Program-made: the position numbers and the translations under genes
The notes under the pieces: model-generated
Databases searched by the model: none
What the model was told of the DNA's origin: nothing
The model's input: only the letters and a program-made list of their open reading frames with translations
Part shown: positions 46,705 to 56,705 of the stretch, one piece after another
How positions within the stretch are numbered: position 1 is the stretch's first letter
Layout: every line of letters starts with the position of its first letter
Assembly: GCF_001707825.1 (NCBI RefSeq)
Contig: NZ_LYBM01000006.1
Span: 62,001 to 126,000 of the forward strand
Origin: Veronia pacifica
GTDB taxonomy: Bacteria > Pseudomonadota > Gammaproteobacteria > Enterobacterales > Vibrionaceae
Direction of reading: 5' to 3'
Length of the DNA: 64,000 nt

Positions 46705-47418
46705 TCAAACGAGAGCCTTTTTATACCGTCTTTCCGGTCGACCAACGGAGCCATAACTTATTTCTGCCTCCAGGTGTCCATTTCCAATCATGTATTCTAA
46801 GTATCTACGCGCAGTTGTTCGACTCGCACCAATAATGCGGCCAACATCTTCAGCACTCAACCTCTTTGCTTTGTCGCTGAATACAGATTCGATTTTTTTT
46901 AAGGTAATAGCATCGATGCCTTTTGGGAGACGGTGGGTAAGATTTTCATCAGCAGGGTTATTACGGTGAGGTAAAAAGCTGTCGATATCATCCTGACGAA
47001 GTGATGCGACATTATTAATTTTTTCCCTATGCCGGATAAAGTTAGCCAACACGTCTTGTAAATGCTCAAAGATTAGCGGCTTGACGATGTAATAGAACAC
47101 GCCGCAGCGCATTGCTTCTTGCAATGTTTCCACCTCTTTTGCAGCAGTGACAAGAATAACGTCTGTTGCTGCATTCTCTGCGCGAATTCGGCGAAGTAAA
47201 TCTAGTCCTGTACTGGATGGAAACCTGACATCAAGCATGAGTAAATCGGGCTTTAAAATATCAACTAACTCTCCAGCATCTTTCAGATTATAAGCGACTC
47301 CCACTACGTCGAATCCTGGTATCCTTGCGATGAAACGCTGTTGGATCGCCGCAATTTGCTTATCATCCTCCGCAATAACGACGCTTATCTTTTTATTAAT
47401 CTCCGATATGTCGCTCAT
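46705..47418 (-). CDS. CitB/DcuR-family response regulator
   Basis: 237 residues. Receiver domain about 10-130: acidic pocket IAEDDKQ, phospho-acceptor Asp63 in LLMLDVRFPSSTG, Lys in YYIVKPLIF. A C-terminal helix-turn-helix (SAEDVGRIIGASRTTARRYL) binds DNA. It follows the sensor kinase gene by 85 bases and presumably activates the divergent tctCBA operon in response to citrate-like acids (inference from layout). Confidence 0.92.
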   Translation of the reverse strand: MSDISEINKKISVVIAEDDKQIAAIQQRFIARIPGFDVVGVAYNLKDAGELVDILKPDLLMLDVRFPSSTGLDLLRRIRAENAATDVILVTAAKEVETLQEAMRCGVFYYIVKPLIFEHLQDVLANFIRHREKINNVASLRQDDIDSFLPHRNNPADENLTHRLPKGIDAITLKKIESVFSDKAKRLSAEDVGRIIGASRTTARRYLEYMIGNGHLEAEISYGSVGRPERRYKKALV

Positions 47419-47503
47419 TATTTACTCGTTCCTTTCCATGGCAAAAGAGTCTCTAATTAAAATGGGATTCTGCGCTGTGCGAGTATAAAGGCCCAGCACT
47501 CTG

Positions 47504-49141
47504 TCAAACTGGACGTACTTTGGGAATGGTGACGACACATCGTGTCCCTTCCTTCAGTGCAGACTCAAAACTGATATCACCCGCAAGATCGCTCAGCAGT
47601 TGTTTAACAAGATGGAGGCCAAAGCCATGCCCTGCCTCCTCCTTACTGCTCACCCCTTTATCAAACATACTACTTTGTTCAATATCGGTGAGCCCTCTAC
47701 CTTGATCCTCTATCTCAAAAATTAAGTCGTTACCCAAATCTGTCATTGATAGTGATACCAACCTACGATGGTTAGTTAAGGTGGCTTCCAAAGCGTTGTC
47801 TATCAAATTTCCGAGAATACTGACCAGTTTTTCCCGTGAAAGTGAGTCAGGAATTGCCTGCATGCTACTGTCAGGGTCGATGAAAAGCTCAAGACCCATC
47901 TCTTTTGCACGATTAAATTTACCGAGTAAACAGCCTGAAACAATAGGATCCGGTACCGCCTGTACTAACAAATCAATTAATGCCTGATGACTGCGAGATT
48001 CTTGACCAGCATAGGATAAAGCCTCCTCGAATGCACTGATCTGAATCAGACCAGCAATAGTATGAAGTTTATTAGAATATTCATGGGCTTGACTGCGAAG
48101 TGAATCTGCGTAGGCCTGCACTTCTGCAAGTTTACTGGTGACTGCGTCAAGCTCATCTTTCCTCCTGAAACTGGAGACAACACCCACTATTTTTTCGTCT
48201 GAGATCACGGGTAGTCTATTCACGATCAGTTTTTTGTCCTGTAACCAAACTTCTTTATCGAAATCTGGTTTGCCTGTATCCAGTATCAGCATTAGCTCAC
48301 TATCAGGGAGGACGTGATAAATATGCTTGCCTGTTATAGGTTCACTGCTATCAAGACCCAGTGTGTTGATAGCTGCCTGATTAAAAGTGGTGATCACACC
48401 ATCATTGTTGATGGCGATAATCCCCTCGCGAACAGATTCCAGCGTGGCGTTTCTTTCTTGAAATAATCGCGCGATTTGTTCTGGCTCAAGTCCAAAGATT
48501 GCTTTTTTAAAGTGACTGGCAAAACCGATGGCGAAAAATACGCTCAGGGTAAAACTGACTAAAATGACGACAGTTAAGGTCAGTTGGTAGCGATTTAGAA
48601 TGTCCGCAACGGCGGCAAGAGAAAAACCAACGGATACGATGCCAATCACTTTTTCATCTGTCAGGTCAAAAACAGGCGCTTTGCCACGAACAGAGGGACC
48701 AAGACTACCAACCGCTTTTTGTGTGTAAGGTTTACCGTGAATCAAGGCCGATACATTTTCATCTCCCTCGTCATCATGCATTGGCTTTCCCAGTTTTGCT
48801 GCGGTAGGGTGAGCGAGTCTGATACCCTCTCTATCTCCAATGACAACAAAAAGTGCATCGTTTTTTTTAGCCAGTTGTGAAGCAAGAGGTTGTAACGTAT
48901 TGCTGTCATTCCGTTCAATAGCACTGATCACAGTAGGGATTATAGCGACAGTCTTTGCAACATGCAGAGCACGTTGAGCGATTTGTTCATCCAATGATTG
49001 GTTGAGATAGGTAAGCGTAAAAATACCTATTCCTAATGTTTGCAGTAGGCACATCATACCCAGTAGCAGAATCATTCTGGTTTTAAGCTTCATCCCCGTT
49101 ATCCAACGAGCCTGCCTTTTATTATTCATTCCTTTGGTCAC
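47504..49141 (-). CDS. CitA/DcuS-family sensor histidine kinase
   Basis: 545 residues. TM1 about 19-40, periplasmic PDC/Cache sensor (about 41-185, DALFVVIGDREGIRLAHPT), TM2 about 190-212, a PAS domain (ESVREGIIAINNDGVI), then phospho-acceptor His in LRSQAHEYSNKLHTIAGL and an ATPase domain (NLIDNALEA, DQGRGL, GHGFGLHL). This order defines CitA/DcuS kinases that sense C4 or tricarboxylates. It is divergent from tctC, so likely controls that operon with the regulator at 46705. Confidence 0.95.
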   Translation of the reverse strand: MTKGMNNKRQARWITGMKLKTRMILLLGMMCLLQTLGIGIFTLTYLNQSLDEQIAQRALHVAKTVAIIPTVISAIERNDSNTLQPLASQLAKKNDALFVVIGDREGIRLAHPTAAKLGKPMHDDEGDENVSALIHGKPYTQKAVGSLGPSVRGKAPVFDLTDEKVIGIVSVGFSLAAVADILNRYQLTLTVVILVSFTLSVFFAIGFASHFKKAIFGLEPEQIARLFQERNATLESVREGIIAINNDGVITTFNQAAINTLGLDSSEPITGKHIYHVLPDSELMLILDTGKPDFDKEVWLQDKKLIVNRLPVISDEKIVGVVSSFRRKDELDAVTSKLAEVQAYADSLRSQAHEYSNKLHTIAGLIQISAFEEALSYAGQESRSHQALIDLLVQAVPDPIVSGCLLGKFNRAKEMGLELFIDPDSSMQAIPDSLSREKLVSILGNLIDNALEATLTNHRRLVSLSMTDLGNDLIFEIEDQGRGLTDIEQSSMFDKGVSSKEEAGHGFGLHLVKQLLSDLAGDISFESALKEGTRCVVTIPKVRPV

Positions 49142-49360
49142 CTGAGTTCCTTAACTGAATGCATGTAGGGCGACAAATATATTGCCTCTGATTCATAGCC
49201 TAAGTGAATTCGACCAATATGTGCGTGAACAATATGAACAAAATAAATTTTATGTGGTTAAAGAATACTATTTTCTAAATGTGGGAAATTTAAGAACTCT
49301 ATTCTAGTTTTAGGTTCGTGATTAAAAGGAACATCTATTCAGAAACGAAAGGATAAAATC

Positions 49361-50362
49361 ATGATTCACGTAGACAAGGCAAGTAGAGTGTCGTCACGCT
49401 GGCTGAAGAGCATATTGATAGCTGGATCATTGGCTCTCGGTGGCATTTCATCCGTTGCACAAGGGGATACGGAAAGCATTCACTTTCTCATTCCCGGTGG
49501 TGCGGGAGGTGGATGGGACGGAACTGCAAGGGGAACGGGAGAGGCCTTGACCAAGTCCGGTATTCTCAAGACCGCCTCTTACGAAAATATGTCTGGTGGC
49601 GGCGGTGGTAAGGCTATCGCGCACCTGATTGAAACGGCTGATCAGGCAAAAGAAACCTTGATGGTAAACTCAACGCCAATCGTTATTCGCTCACTGTCGA
49701 AAGTCTTTCCACAATCATTCAGAGATTTAACACCGATTGCAGCAATCATTGGTGATTATGCCGCTTTCGTTGTTCCTGCCAATTCTAAATATACCAGCTT
49801 CACTCAGGTAGTTGCTGACTACAGCAAAAACCCCCGATCTATCGCGGTAGCAGGAGGGTCTGCACGAGGAAGTATGGATCATCTGGTCGCCGCTATGGCG
49901 TTCAAAGCAGCGGGTGGAGAACCCAAAAGAGTCAAATACGTGGCTTACGATGCGGGTGGTAAAGCAATGGCTGGAATATTATCAGGCGAAGCACACCTGC
50001 TGTCTACAGGGTTTAGTGAAGCATTGGCATTGAAAAATGCTGGTGAAGTGAGAATTCTTGCAATGACAGGTGACAAACGCTCACCCGCCGCTCCCGATGT
50101 TCCGACTCTAAAAGAGCTTGGCTACGATGCCACTTTTGTTAATTGGCGCGGTTTCTTTGGTGCGCCGGGGTTGTCAGATGCACAGGCTGAGGAATATCAG
50201 AAGATCTTGAAAAAAATGTATAGCACAGATGCGTGGAAGGCCGTGCGCGACCGCAATGGTTGGACTGAAATTTACAAGCCGGGCAATGAATTTGTGTCAT
50301 TCCTTGAAGCGCAGGAAAAAGAAGTCGGCGCACTCATGACAGAGCTTGGTTTCCTTCAGTAG
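49361..50362 (+). CDS. tctC: Tripartite tricarboxylate transporter binding protein (TctC)
   Basis: 333 residues with a signal peptide (cleavage near VAQG). Family segments: IHFLIPGGAGGGWDGTARG (ligand loop), VNSTPIVIRSLS, DHLVAAMAFKAAGG and NWRGFFGAPGLSD. It captures a tricarboxylate such as citrate in the periplasm and delivers it to TctBA. First gene of the operon; about 220 bases separate it from the sensor kinase gene. Confidence 0.93.
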   Translation: MIHVDKASRVSSRWLKSILIAGSLALGGISSVAQGDTESIHFLIPGGAGGGWDGTARGTGEALTKSGILKTASYENMSGGGGGKAIAHLIETADQAKETLMVNSTPIVIRSLSKVFPQSFRDLTPIAAIIGDYAAFVVPANSKYTSFTQVVADYSKNPRSIAVAGGSARGSMDHLVAAMAFKAAGGEPKRVKYVAYDAGGKAMAGILSGEAHLLSTGFSEALALKNAGEVRILAMTGDKRSPAAPDVPTLKELGYDATFVNWRGFFGAPGLSDAQAEEYQKILKKMYSTDAWKAVRDRNGWTEIYKPGNEFVSFLEAQEKEVGALMTELGFLQ

Positions 50363-50460
50363 ACAATATCGGGCCTATTTCATGGCCCGACACACTTATT
50401 ATTTTTTAATTGGATGTAGAGGGTAGTTGCCCATGGATGAAATGGAGCAAGGAGGGCGAA

Positions 50461-50982
50461 ATGTCTGTTAATAAAGACCACATTGGGGGACTCATTTTCC
50501 TCGTATTGTCGGTCACGTATGGTTACTACGCACAGCGTATACCCATGCTTCCTGGTGATGAATTTGAACCTTTTCATGCTCAGACATTGCCCATCGCTCT
50601 ATCTTACCTTGGTGGAATTCTTGGTATATGCATGTTGGTGACTTCAAAAGGTTCGGCTGGCAATAAATTCAATATTGCGGGTTTGGACTTTTTGTTGGTG
50701 GCAAAGTTATTAGCGAACATTGTGCTCTTTGCTGTTGCATTGGAGTGGATTGGTTTCACATTAGCAACCATTTTGTTTTTGGTGGCAGGGTACTGGCTAC
50801 TCGGTGAACGAAATATAAAAACGTTGCTCATTGCCTCTGTCCCTTTCGCAGTCGGGATTTGGTTCATGTTGGCAAAACTGCTGGATATTTATCTGGCACC
50901 GGGACGATTATTTAGTGGCTTGGGGCTGAGTTATGTGGGATGGAATTACAACAGGCCTGTCTACTGCCATTATGCCTTTTAA
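50461..50982 (+). CDS. tctB: Tripartite tricarboxylate transporter small permease (TctB)
   Basis: 173 residues starting MSVNKDHIGG at 50461 (AGGAGGG upstream). Four membrane segments, e.g. IGGLIFLVLSVTYGYYA and LLVAKLLANIVLFAVALEWI. The family's third segment GFTLATILFLVAGYWLLGER is clear. It overlaps tctA by about 50 bases; the last residues (YNRPVYCHYAF) read through the tctA start region. Confidence 0.9.
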   Translation: MSVNKDHIGGLIFLVLSVTYGYYAQRIPMLPGDEFEPFHAQTLPIALSYLGGILGICMLVTSKGSAGNKFNIAGLDFLLVAKLLANIVLFAVALEWIGFTLATILFLVAGYWLLGERNIKTLLIASVPFAVGIWFMLAKLLDIYLAPGRLFSGLGLSYVGWNYNRPVYCHYAF

Positions 50983-52488
50983 CATCATGATGGTTGTTGT
51001 GGGCTGTTTCGCAGGCACTTTTATTGGAATGCTTCCCGGACTTGGGCCAATTTCAGCCGTTGCGCTGATGATTCCGATTACTTACGGCCTTGACCCTGCG
51101 TCTGGCATCATTTTGATGGCTGGTGTTTATTATGGTGCGGTGTTTGGGGGTCAACATCATCAATTTTGATTAACGCGCCCGGTTGCGCAAGTACGGTAGT
51201 GACTGCCTTTGATGGTTATCCGTTGGCGCAAGGGCGACATGCCGGAAAAGCACTCGCGCTTGCTGCTTATAGCTCCTTTACTGGTGGAACAATTGGTGCA
51301 TTGGTGTTGTTGGTTGCGGCTCCGGCATTGGCATCTGTGTCTCTCAGTTTTCAGTCGAGTGACTACTTTGCGCTGATGGTGCTCGGACTTACTGCTGTAT
51401 CTGCGTTTTCCGGTGAGGGTAAAGTACTCAAAGCCATGAGTATGACTGTGTTTGGTTTAATGATCGCAACCATAGGCACAGATGTGATCTCAGGTGCGCC
51501 GCGCTTCACCTTTAATAATCTGGATCTGGTTGACGGGATCAGTTTCCTCCTGCTGGCTATGGCAACCTTTGCCCTTGCAGAGGTGATCATGACGGTGTTA
51601 AGGGGACAGCATAATGAGCCGGAGGCTGACATGGACATGACAGCTCTTGGCAGCATGAAACTGACCAAAGAGGAGATCAAAGAGATCGCCCCAACCGTTG
51701 CCCGATCATCTGTATTTGGCTTCATCGTCGGTGTACTCCCGGGGGCAGGTGCAACCATTGCATCTTTTCTCGCTTATGGTCTCGAAAGGAACCTTGCTCC
51801 CAAGCGATTGAAAAAACAGTTTGGACGCGGAGCACTTCGTGGGTTAGCAGCACCTGAAACGGCCAATAACGCGGCTTCCACAGGCTCATTTGTACCCTTG
51901 CTGACATTGGGTATTCCCGGGTCGGGAACAACAGCGATTATGCTTGGCGCACTCATTGCCTATGGAATACAGCCGGGACCTCGTTTATTTGTTGATAACC
52001 CTGACGTGTTCTGGTCTGTCATTATCTCAATGTATTTTGGCAACCTCGTGCTTTTGATCCTTAATCTGCCGCTCATTCCATATATATCAAGGTTATTGGT
52101 GATACCGAGACCAATTCTTATTCCTCTGATCTTGTTCTTCTCAATAACTGGCGTTTACTTGGTGAGCTTTAATACTTTTGACATTCATATGATGGTCATC
52201 ATCACTGTGATTGCGATATTTCTCAGGCTGTTAGATTTTCCAATGGCACCCATGCTACTGGGTTTTATTCTCGGCGGCATTATGGAGAATAATCTCAGCA
52301 GGGCACTGATCATCTCGGATGGAAGCCTGTCTTTCCTCTGGGAACGGCCGCTGACGCTCACCATCATCCTTATTTCTTTGGTGGTGGTAGCTATGCCTTT
52401 ACTCATCAAAATGGTGGAAAAAACAGGTTTGCTGGGACAGAAGGGAAGGCTGAAAGTGATGCCGAATTCCGACAGCCATGGAGAATAA
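50933..52488 (+). pseudogene. tctA: Tripartite tricarboxylate transporter large permease (TctA), one-base frameshift
   Basis: The coding sequence opens at 50933 (MWDGITTGLSTAI) and reads through family segment GLDPASGIILMAGVYYGAVFGG. At 51146-51150 there are five G where six are expected: the frame shifts, and codons from 51151 on (STSSILINAPG in the next frame) continue to 52488. TctA normally has GGSTTSILLNTPG here, so the original protein is about 518 residues. All other parts look intact. It may be an assembly error in a G-run; otherwise the transporter is inactive. Confidence 0.8.
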
Positions 52489-52530
52489 TCTCTGGCTTAA
52501 CCGATGAGGTAATAGTCGTTCAGTAAAACA

Positions 52531-52556
52531 AAAAAGGAAGCGAGGCTTCCTTTTTT
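52531..52556 (+). terminator. Bidirectional terminator between tctA and the helicase gene
   Basis: A stem AAAAAGGAAGC / GCTTCCTTTTT with loop GAG, with A- and T-runs on either side, serving both converging genes. Confidence 0.9.
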
Positions 52557-52629
52557 AATAACAGTAAAGACCATTCATCAGAGCATTAGTATCCTGCTCA
52601 GTATTGTTGGCAGGAACCGATGGGTACCG

Positions 52630-53876
52630 TCACCGGCGATGAAATCCTGCCTTTTTAGCAAGTTGACGCTTAAGGCGTCGTTTTTCACCGCCGCGCCCGC
52701 CACGTTTTTCTTTATGCTCAAACTCGGCTTGCAAATCAGGCTCATATCCTGTGAGCCATCCTGCGGAAGGCGCTGATCAATGAGTGTTTCAATCGCGTTC
52801 AGCATCCCTTCTTCTTCTCGACTGACGAGAGATATAGCTAGTCCTGATTTCCCCGCCCTTCCTGTGCGGCCAATCCGGTGCACATAGTCCTCGGGCTGGT
52901 GTGGTAACTCGAAGTTGAAAACAGTATCGAGAGAGGGAATATCCAGTCCTCTCGCCGCCACGTCAGTGGCAACAAGCACGCGGATTTCACCTGACTTGAA
53001 CTGCTTCAATGCCCGGTTACGTGCACCTTGTGTTCGTTCACCATGAATGGCATCCGCTTTTAGTCCGTCAAGATTGAGCTCTTTTGCCAGATTTTCTGTG
53101 CTTTGCCGAGTTTTAGCAAACACCAGAACCTGCTGTAGATTTTTGCTCCCTATCAGATAAGAAAGCAATTCACGTTTCCTTTTTCTGTCGACGGGATGGA
53201 CCTTCTGCTCAACAGTCGTTGCTGTTGTGTTGCTTTCATCAATATCAACCCGTTCTGGCTTATCCAGCAGTCGATAAGCTAGATCCGTGACCTGTTTAGG
53301 GTAAGTAGCAGAAAAGAAGAGTGTCTGGCGCTGTGAGGGCATTTTTTTCATCAGTCGCTTAATGTCTGATATAAAGCCCATATCCAGCATGCGGTCGGCC
53401 TCATCCAATACCAGCGTATCTATTGCTGATAAATCAAGCGTGCCAATATGAATATGGTCCAGCAAACGTCCCGGCGTGCCAACAACAATGCTTGCACCCA
53501 TTGTAAGTGCTTTTTTCTGAGGGTTAATATTGGCACCGCCATACAGAGCAACAACCGTAATCTTGGTGCCCTGACAGTATGCTTCAAACTTATCAAATAC
53601 CTGCTGCGCCAGCTCCCGGGTTGGTGTGACAACCAGTACCTTGGTTTGACACCCGCTGTTGTCAACAGATGCTGATTGCGACAGCAATTGATGAAGTAAA
53701 GGGAGGGCAAAAGCTGCCGTTTTACCCGTACCTGTTTGCGCGCCAGCCATGACATCTTTGCCTTCGAGAACAAGAGGAATGGCTTTGGTTTGTACCGGTG
53801 TCGGGTCGCGATAACCCTGACGCTCAACTGAGGCCTTTAACAAGGGGTGTAGCAGATCAAAAACAGTTTCAGACAT
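52630..53876 (-). pseudogene. DEAD-box RNA helicase (RhlE-like), one-base frameshift near the C-terminus
   Basis: All helicase motifs are intact: AQTGTGKTAA, PTREL, TPGRLLD, DEADRM, SAT, ATDVAARGLD and HRIGRTGR. Start taken at 53876 (MSETVFDLLHPLLK). Near 52757-52763 a base is missing: the native tail, QEWLTGYEPDLQAEFEHKEK then a basic Gly-Arg-rich end, lies in the next frame and stops at 52630, while the actual frame runs on with unrelated residues to 52578. The helicase core would still fold, so it could remain functional. Single gene, RNA remodelling. Confidence 0.85.
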
Positions 53877-54258
53877 CCAGTGTATTTCCGTCGTCAGGGT
53901 GAAAAGAGCGTAGGAGTCTAGCAAAACTCTTTACCTAGGCAAAGGATTGCAATGATGTCTCCTAAGTAGAGACTAGGTTGAAGTCTGTTAAAGAAGTGCT
54001 CTCTAATCTCTATATTTAAAATTGTTATTCCTCCATATTGATTGAATCGCCTGTCATATGTGTACATAAATTATTTTTTTTAAAATATGAAAATAAAATA
54101 ATTTTTAATATATTTATTTTGCGATGAGATCTTATGTTTCAATATTCAGTTTTTCATTCCATACAGTTGCATATTTTTTATTTTGTATTTTCATGGTTAA
54201 ATAATGGAAAAGATAATGAATAAACACATTAGTTAAATAGATAGGGACGCTAAAAATA
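53877..54258. other. A/T-rich divergent intergenic region
   Basis: 382 bases between the helicase and the next gene; nothing but presumed promoters. Confidence 0.5.
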
Positions 54259-54678
54259 ATGATACGTCATACTTTTCTAACGGTCGCTTTATTTCTATTC
54301 TGCTGCAATGCAGTCGCTGGTAAAATGGCACATCACCACAGCCATGCAAAGAGCCTTGACGTCTCTGAGGCAGAAAATATACCAGAGGTCAAAGTTATAG
54401 CTTACCGTGATACGATGAAAGGGTGGAACCTACATATTGCCACTAAACACTTTCGTTTTTCTCCAGAGAATGTCAATAAGGCGCATAAAGAAGGCGAGGG
54501 GCATGGTCATCTTTACATAGACGGTAAAAAACTCACTCGTATTTATAGTCACTGGTATTACTTATCTGACTTATCGCCTGGCAAGCATAAAATTACAGTG
54601 TCATTAAACGCGAACAATCATGCATCATTAGCCGTTCACGGAAAGAAAATCGTTGATGAGATTGAAGTCATCCAGTGA
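54259..54678 (+). CDS. His-rich periplasmic protein of unknown function
   Basis: 139 residues with a signal peptide (MIRHTFLTVALFLFCCNAVA). The mature N-terminus KMAHHHSHAKS could bind metal. The remaining segments (GWNLHIATKHFRFSPENVNK, GEGHGHLYIDGKKLTRIYSH, GKHKITVSLNANNH) form a small beta-sandwich by appearance, with further His residues. I recall similar proteins in other proteobacteria near metal genes but no name. No partner gene lies beside it. Confidence 0.7.
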   Translation: MIRHTFLTVALFLFCCNAVAGKMAHHHSHAKSLDVSEAENIPEVKVIAYRDTMKGWNLHIATKHFRFSPENVNKAHKEGEGHGHLYIDGKKLTRIYSHWYYLSDLSPGKHKITVSLNANNHASLAVHGKKIVDEIEVIQ

Positions 54679-54794
54679 TTGATTTGATGTTATCGTATTT
54701 TCTGTGTTGATGGAGTCTCTATTCAGTTGCTCCCCGAAATGACAATGAAACCCAAGCTGTTTCTTTTCGTCAGGTGAGTGAATTCGACACAGTA

Positions 54795-55718
54795 TTACTC
54801 AGCATCGTTGTAAGGCGTCTGGTCAGTTTGCATTACCCAATTTCTGAATGCTTTAATGCTCGGCTGGTATGGTTTTTCCTTTTTATACACCAAATAGTAG
54901 GCTCCTGAAGCGATCATGAAATTGGTGCCTACCTGCATCAGTTCTCTTCGTTGAAGTTCATTTTGAACCATCACGTCAGGTAACAATGCGATGCCCAATG
55001 ATGAAATGGCAGCTTGCTTGAGCATAAAGAAATGCTCAAACGAGGGACCACTTGGTTTTAGTTCTGCCATTTTCATCTGTTGGCACCATGGGCTCCATGT
55101 TTGAGGTCGAGTGGAGTGCTGGAGGAGCGGCAGAGTAAGAAAAGATTCATTAGGACTGTACTTACCTATCAATTTTGGACTGGCAACGGCAATTATCCGT
55201 TCCTCCAACACTTTCTCAGACTCAAGATTTTGCCATTGTCCATCGCCATAAAAGAGCCCAATATCTATCAGCTCACCCTCTAAATCAGGCGATCTATCAG
55301 CCAAAACAAAGTTCAGCTCCAGAGAGACCATTTGTAAGTCGACCTCGGGATGACGTTCAAAAAATTCAGTGAGTTTGGGTATGAGCCAATAAGTTGCCAC
55401 TGTGGGCAACACTCCAAGTTTGATTTGACCTTTGCTTCCTCCGTGCGTTAGCAAATCCAACGTGGCGGTTTCGATTTTGTCGAACGACTCTTTAAGCGGC
55501 AAGAGATATTGCTCGCCCGCTGGCGTGAGCCGTAATCGTTGCTTGATCCTCTCAAATAACTGCAGGCCCAATTTGTCTTCCAACAACGCGACTTGTTGGC
55601 TTACTGCGCCCGGTGTAACGGATAACTCCTCTGCCGCTTTGGCAAAACTTTGATACCTTGCAGATGCCTCAAAGGCCCGTAATGCAATAAGGGGTGGAGT
55701 TAAACGCCTTGGCTTCAT
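54795..55718 (-). CDS. LysR-family regulator (GcvA-like)
   Basis: 307 residues. The N-terminal helix-turn-helix ALRAFEASARYQSFAKAAEE and VTPGAVSQQVALLEDKLGLQ is GcvA/AmpR-like. An effector domain follows (QIKLGVLPTVATYWLIPKL). It faces the VOC gene across 102 bases and probably controls it and itself (layout inference). Confidence 0.9.
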   Translation of the reverse strand: MKPRRLTPPLIALRAFEASARYQSFAKAAEELSVTPGAVSQQVALLEDKLGLQLFERIKQRLRLTPAGEQYLLPLKESFDKIETATLDLLTHGGSKGQIKLGVLPTVATYWLIPKLTEFFERHPEVDLQMVSLELNFVLADRSPDLEGELIDIGLFYGDGQWQNLESEKVLEERIIAVASPKLIGKYSPNESFLTLPLLQHSTRPQTWSPWCQQMKMAELKPSGPSFEHFFMLKQAAISSLGIALLPDVMVQNELQRRELMQVGTNFMIASGAYYLVYKKEKPYQPSIKAFRNWVMQTDQTPYNDAE

Positions 55719-55820
55719 CGTTAGTTTCTCTATTGAACTGGTCAGAAATAATGGTTTTTAAACCCTAAGTTAAATAGCTAAATTAATCAAAAGTACTCGA
55801 TTGTCCAATAAGGAAAGATT

Positions 55821-56258
55821 ATGGCGCTTACACCATTTCATGTTGCGATTCCCGTCAGGGATTTGGAGGAGTCACGACAGTTTTATCATAACGTATTGAA
55901 CTGCCGTCAGGGACGAAGCAGCGATTGTTGGGTAGATTTCGATTTATATGGACACCAGTTGGTGATACATCAGGATGCATCCATTGGAAGAGATGGCAGA
56001 TTACGTCTTCATCATAATTCAGTGGATACCCATGCGGTGCCTGTGCCGCATATCGGAGTGGTATTAGAAATGGATGACTGGGAGGCTTTAGCGAGTCGTT
56101 TAAAAAGAAAAGGTGTGAAGTTTGTAATTGAACCATACGTTCGCTTTAAGGGACAAGCAGGCGAACAAGCCACAATGTTTTTTTACGACCCAACGGGTAA
56201 TGCTCTGGAATTTAAAGCCTTTAAATGTATTGATAGCCAGTTATTTGCTACCGATTGA
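55821..56258 (+). CDS. VOC-family protein (glyoxalase-like)
   Basis: 145 residues. Starts FHVAIPVRDLEESRQFYHN (metal-site His and helix), then DFDLYGHQLVIHQ, HIGVVLEMDDWEALASRLK and MFFYDPTGNALEFKAF (Glu). Two beta-alpha-beta units in the usual order. It may isomerise or bind a small molecule; the regulator next door suggests inducibility. AAGGAA lies upstream of the ATG. Confidence 0.9.
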   Translation: MALTPFHVAIPVRDLEESRQFYHNVLNCRQGRSSDCWVDFDLYGHQLVIHQDASIGRDGRLRLHHNSVDTHAVPVPHIGVVLEMDDWEALASRLKRKGVKFVIEPYVRFKGQAGEQATMFFYDPTGNALEFKAFKCIDSQLFATD

Positions 56259-56705
56259 GCAAATCGTCGAACCAGATCAAAAAGACGCTTGTTGATAATC
56301 ATTTTTTATAACTCCAAAGATTCCTTCAAAGGCAGAGTTTCATGTCCACTTTGATGAAAATCATGCCTGATAATGACATATTATCGTTTCGGAAGACCTG
56401 AGGGTATGCTCGTCGTTTTTGGCCCATAATGTTCCGCCTTGTAAGCACGTTTTGTTGCTATTGCAAAAGCATATAAGTTTGGCGTGATATCAAATCAACA
56501 TGGAATTTATGAATGACTCTGTGGCTTCAGTTTTGATATTTTTAATTTTGTTTATCTCGCAAGAATTTGAAAGCTGGTGTTGTTTTCATCAGATTTAAAA
56601 CTGTTGCTACCAGAAACTAGATTGCAAACCTTGCGGGAGTCGGGTATCGCAGGTTGATATGGTTAATGCCAATCCAATCAATTGAATATCCTATTTGGAG
56701 GAGTG
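56259..56705. other. Intergenic region before the amidase
   Basis: 447 bases; no gene, terminator or operator recognised apart from the amidase ribosome site (GGAGGAG) at its end. Confidence 0.5.

Noticed and set aside
50933-51169. Short separate protein ending in GGQHHQF
   Set aside because: It is the first part of tctA before a one-base frameshift, not an independent gene.
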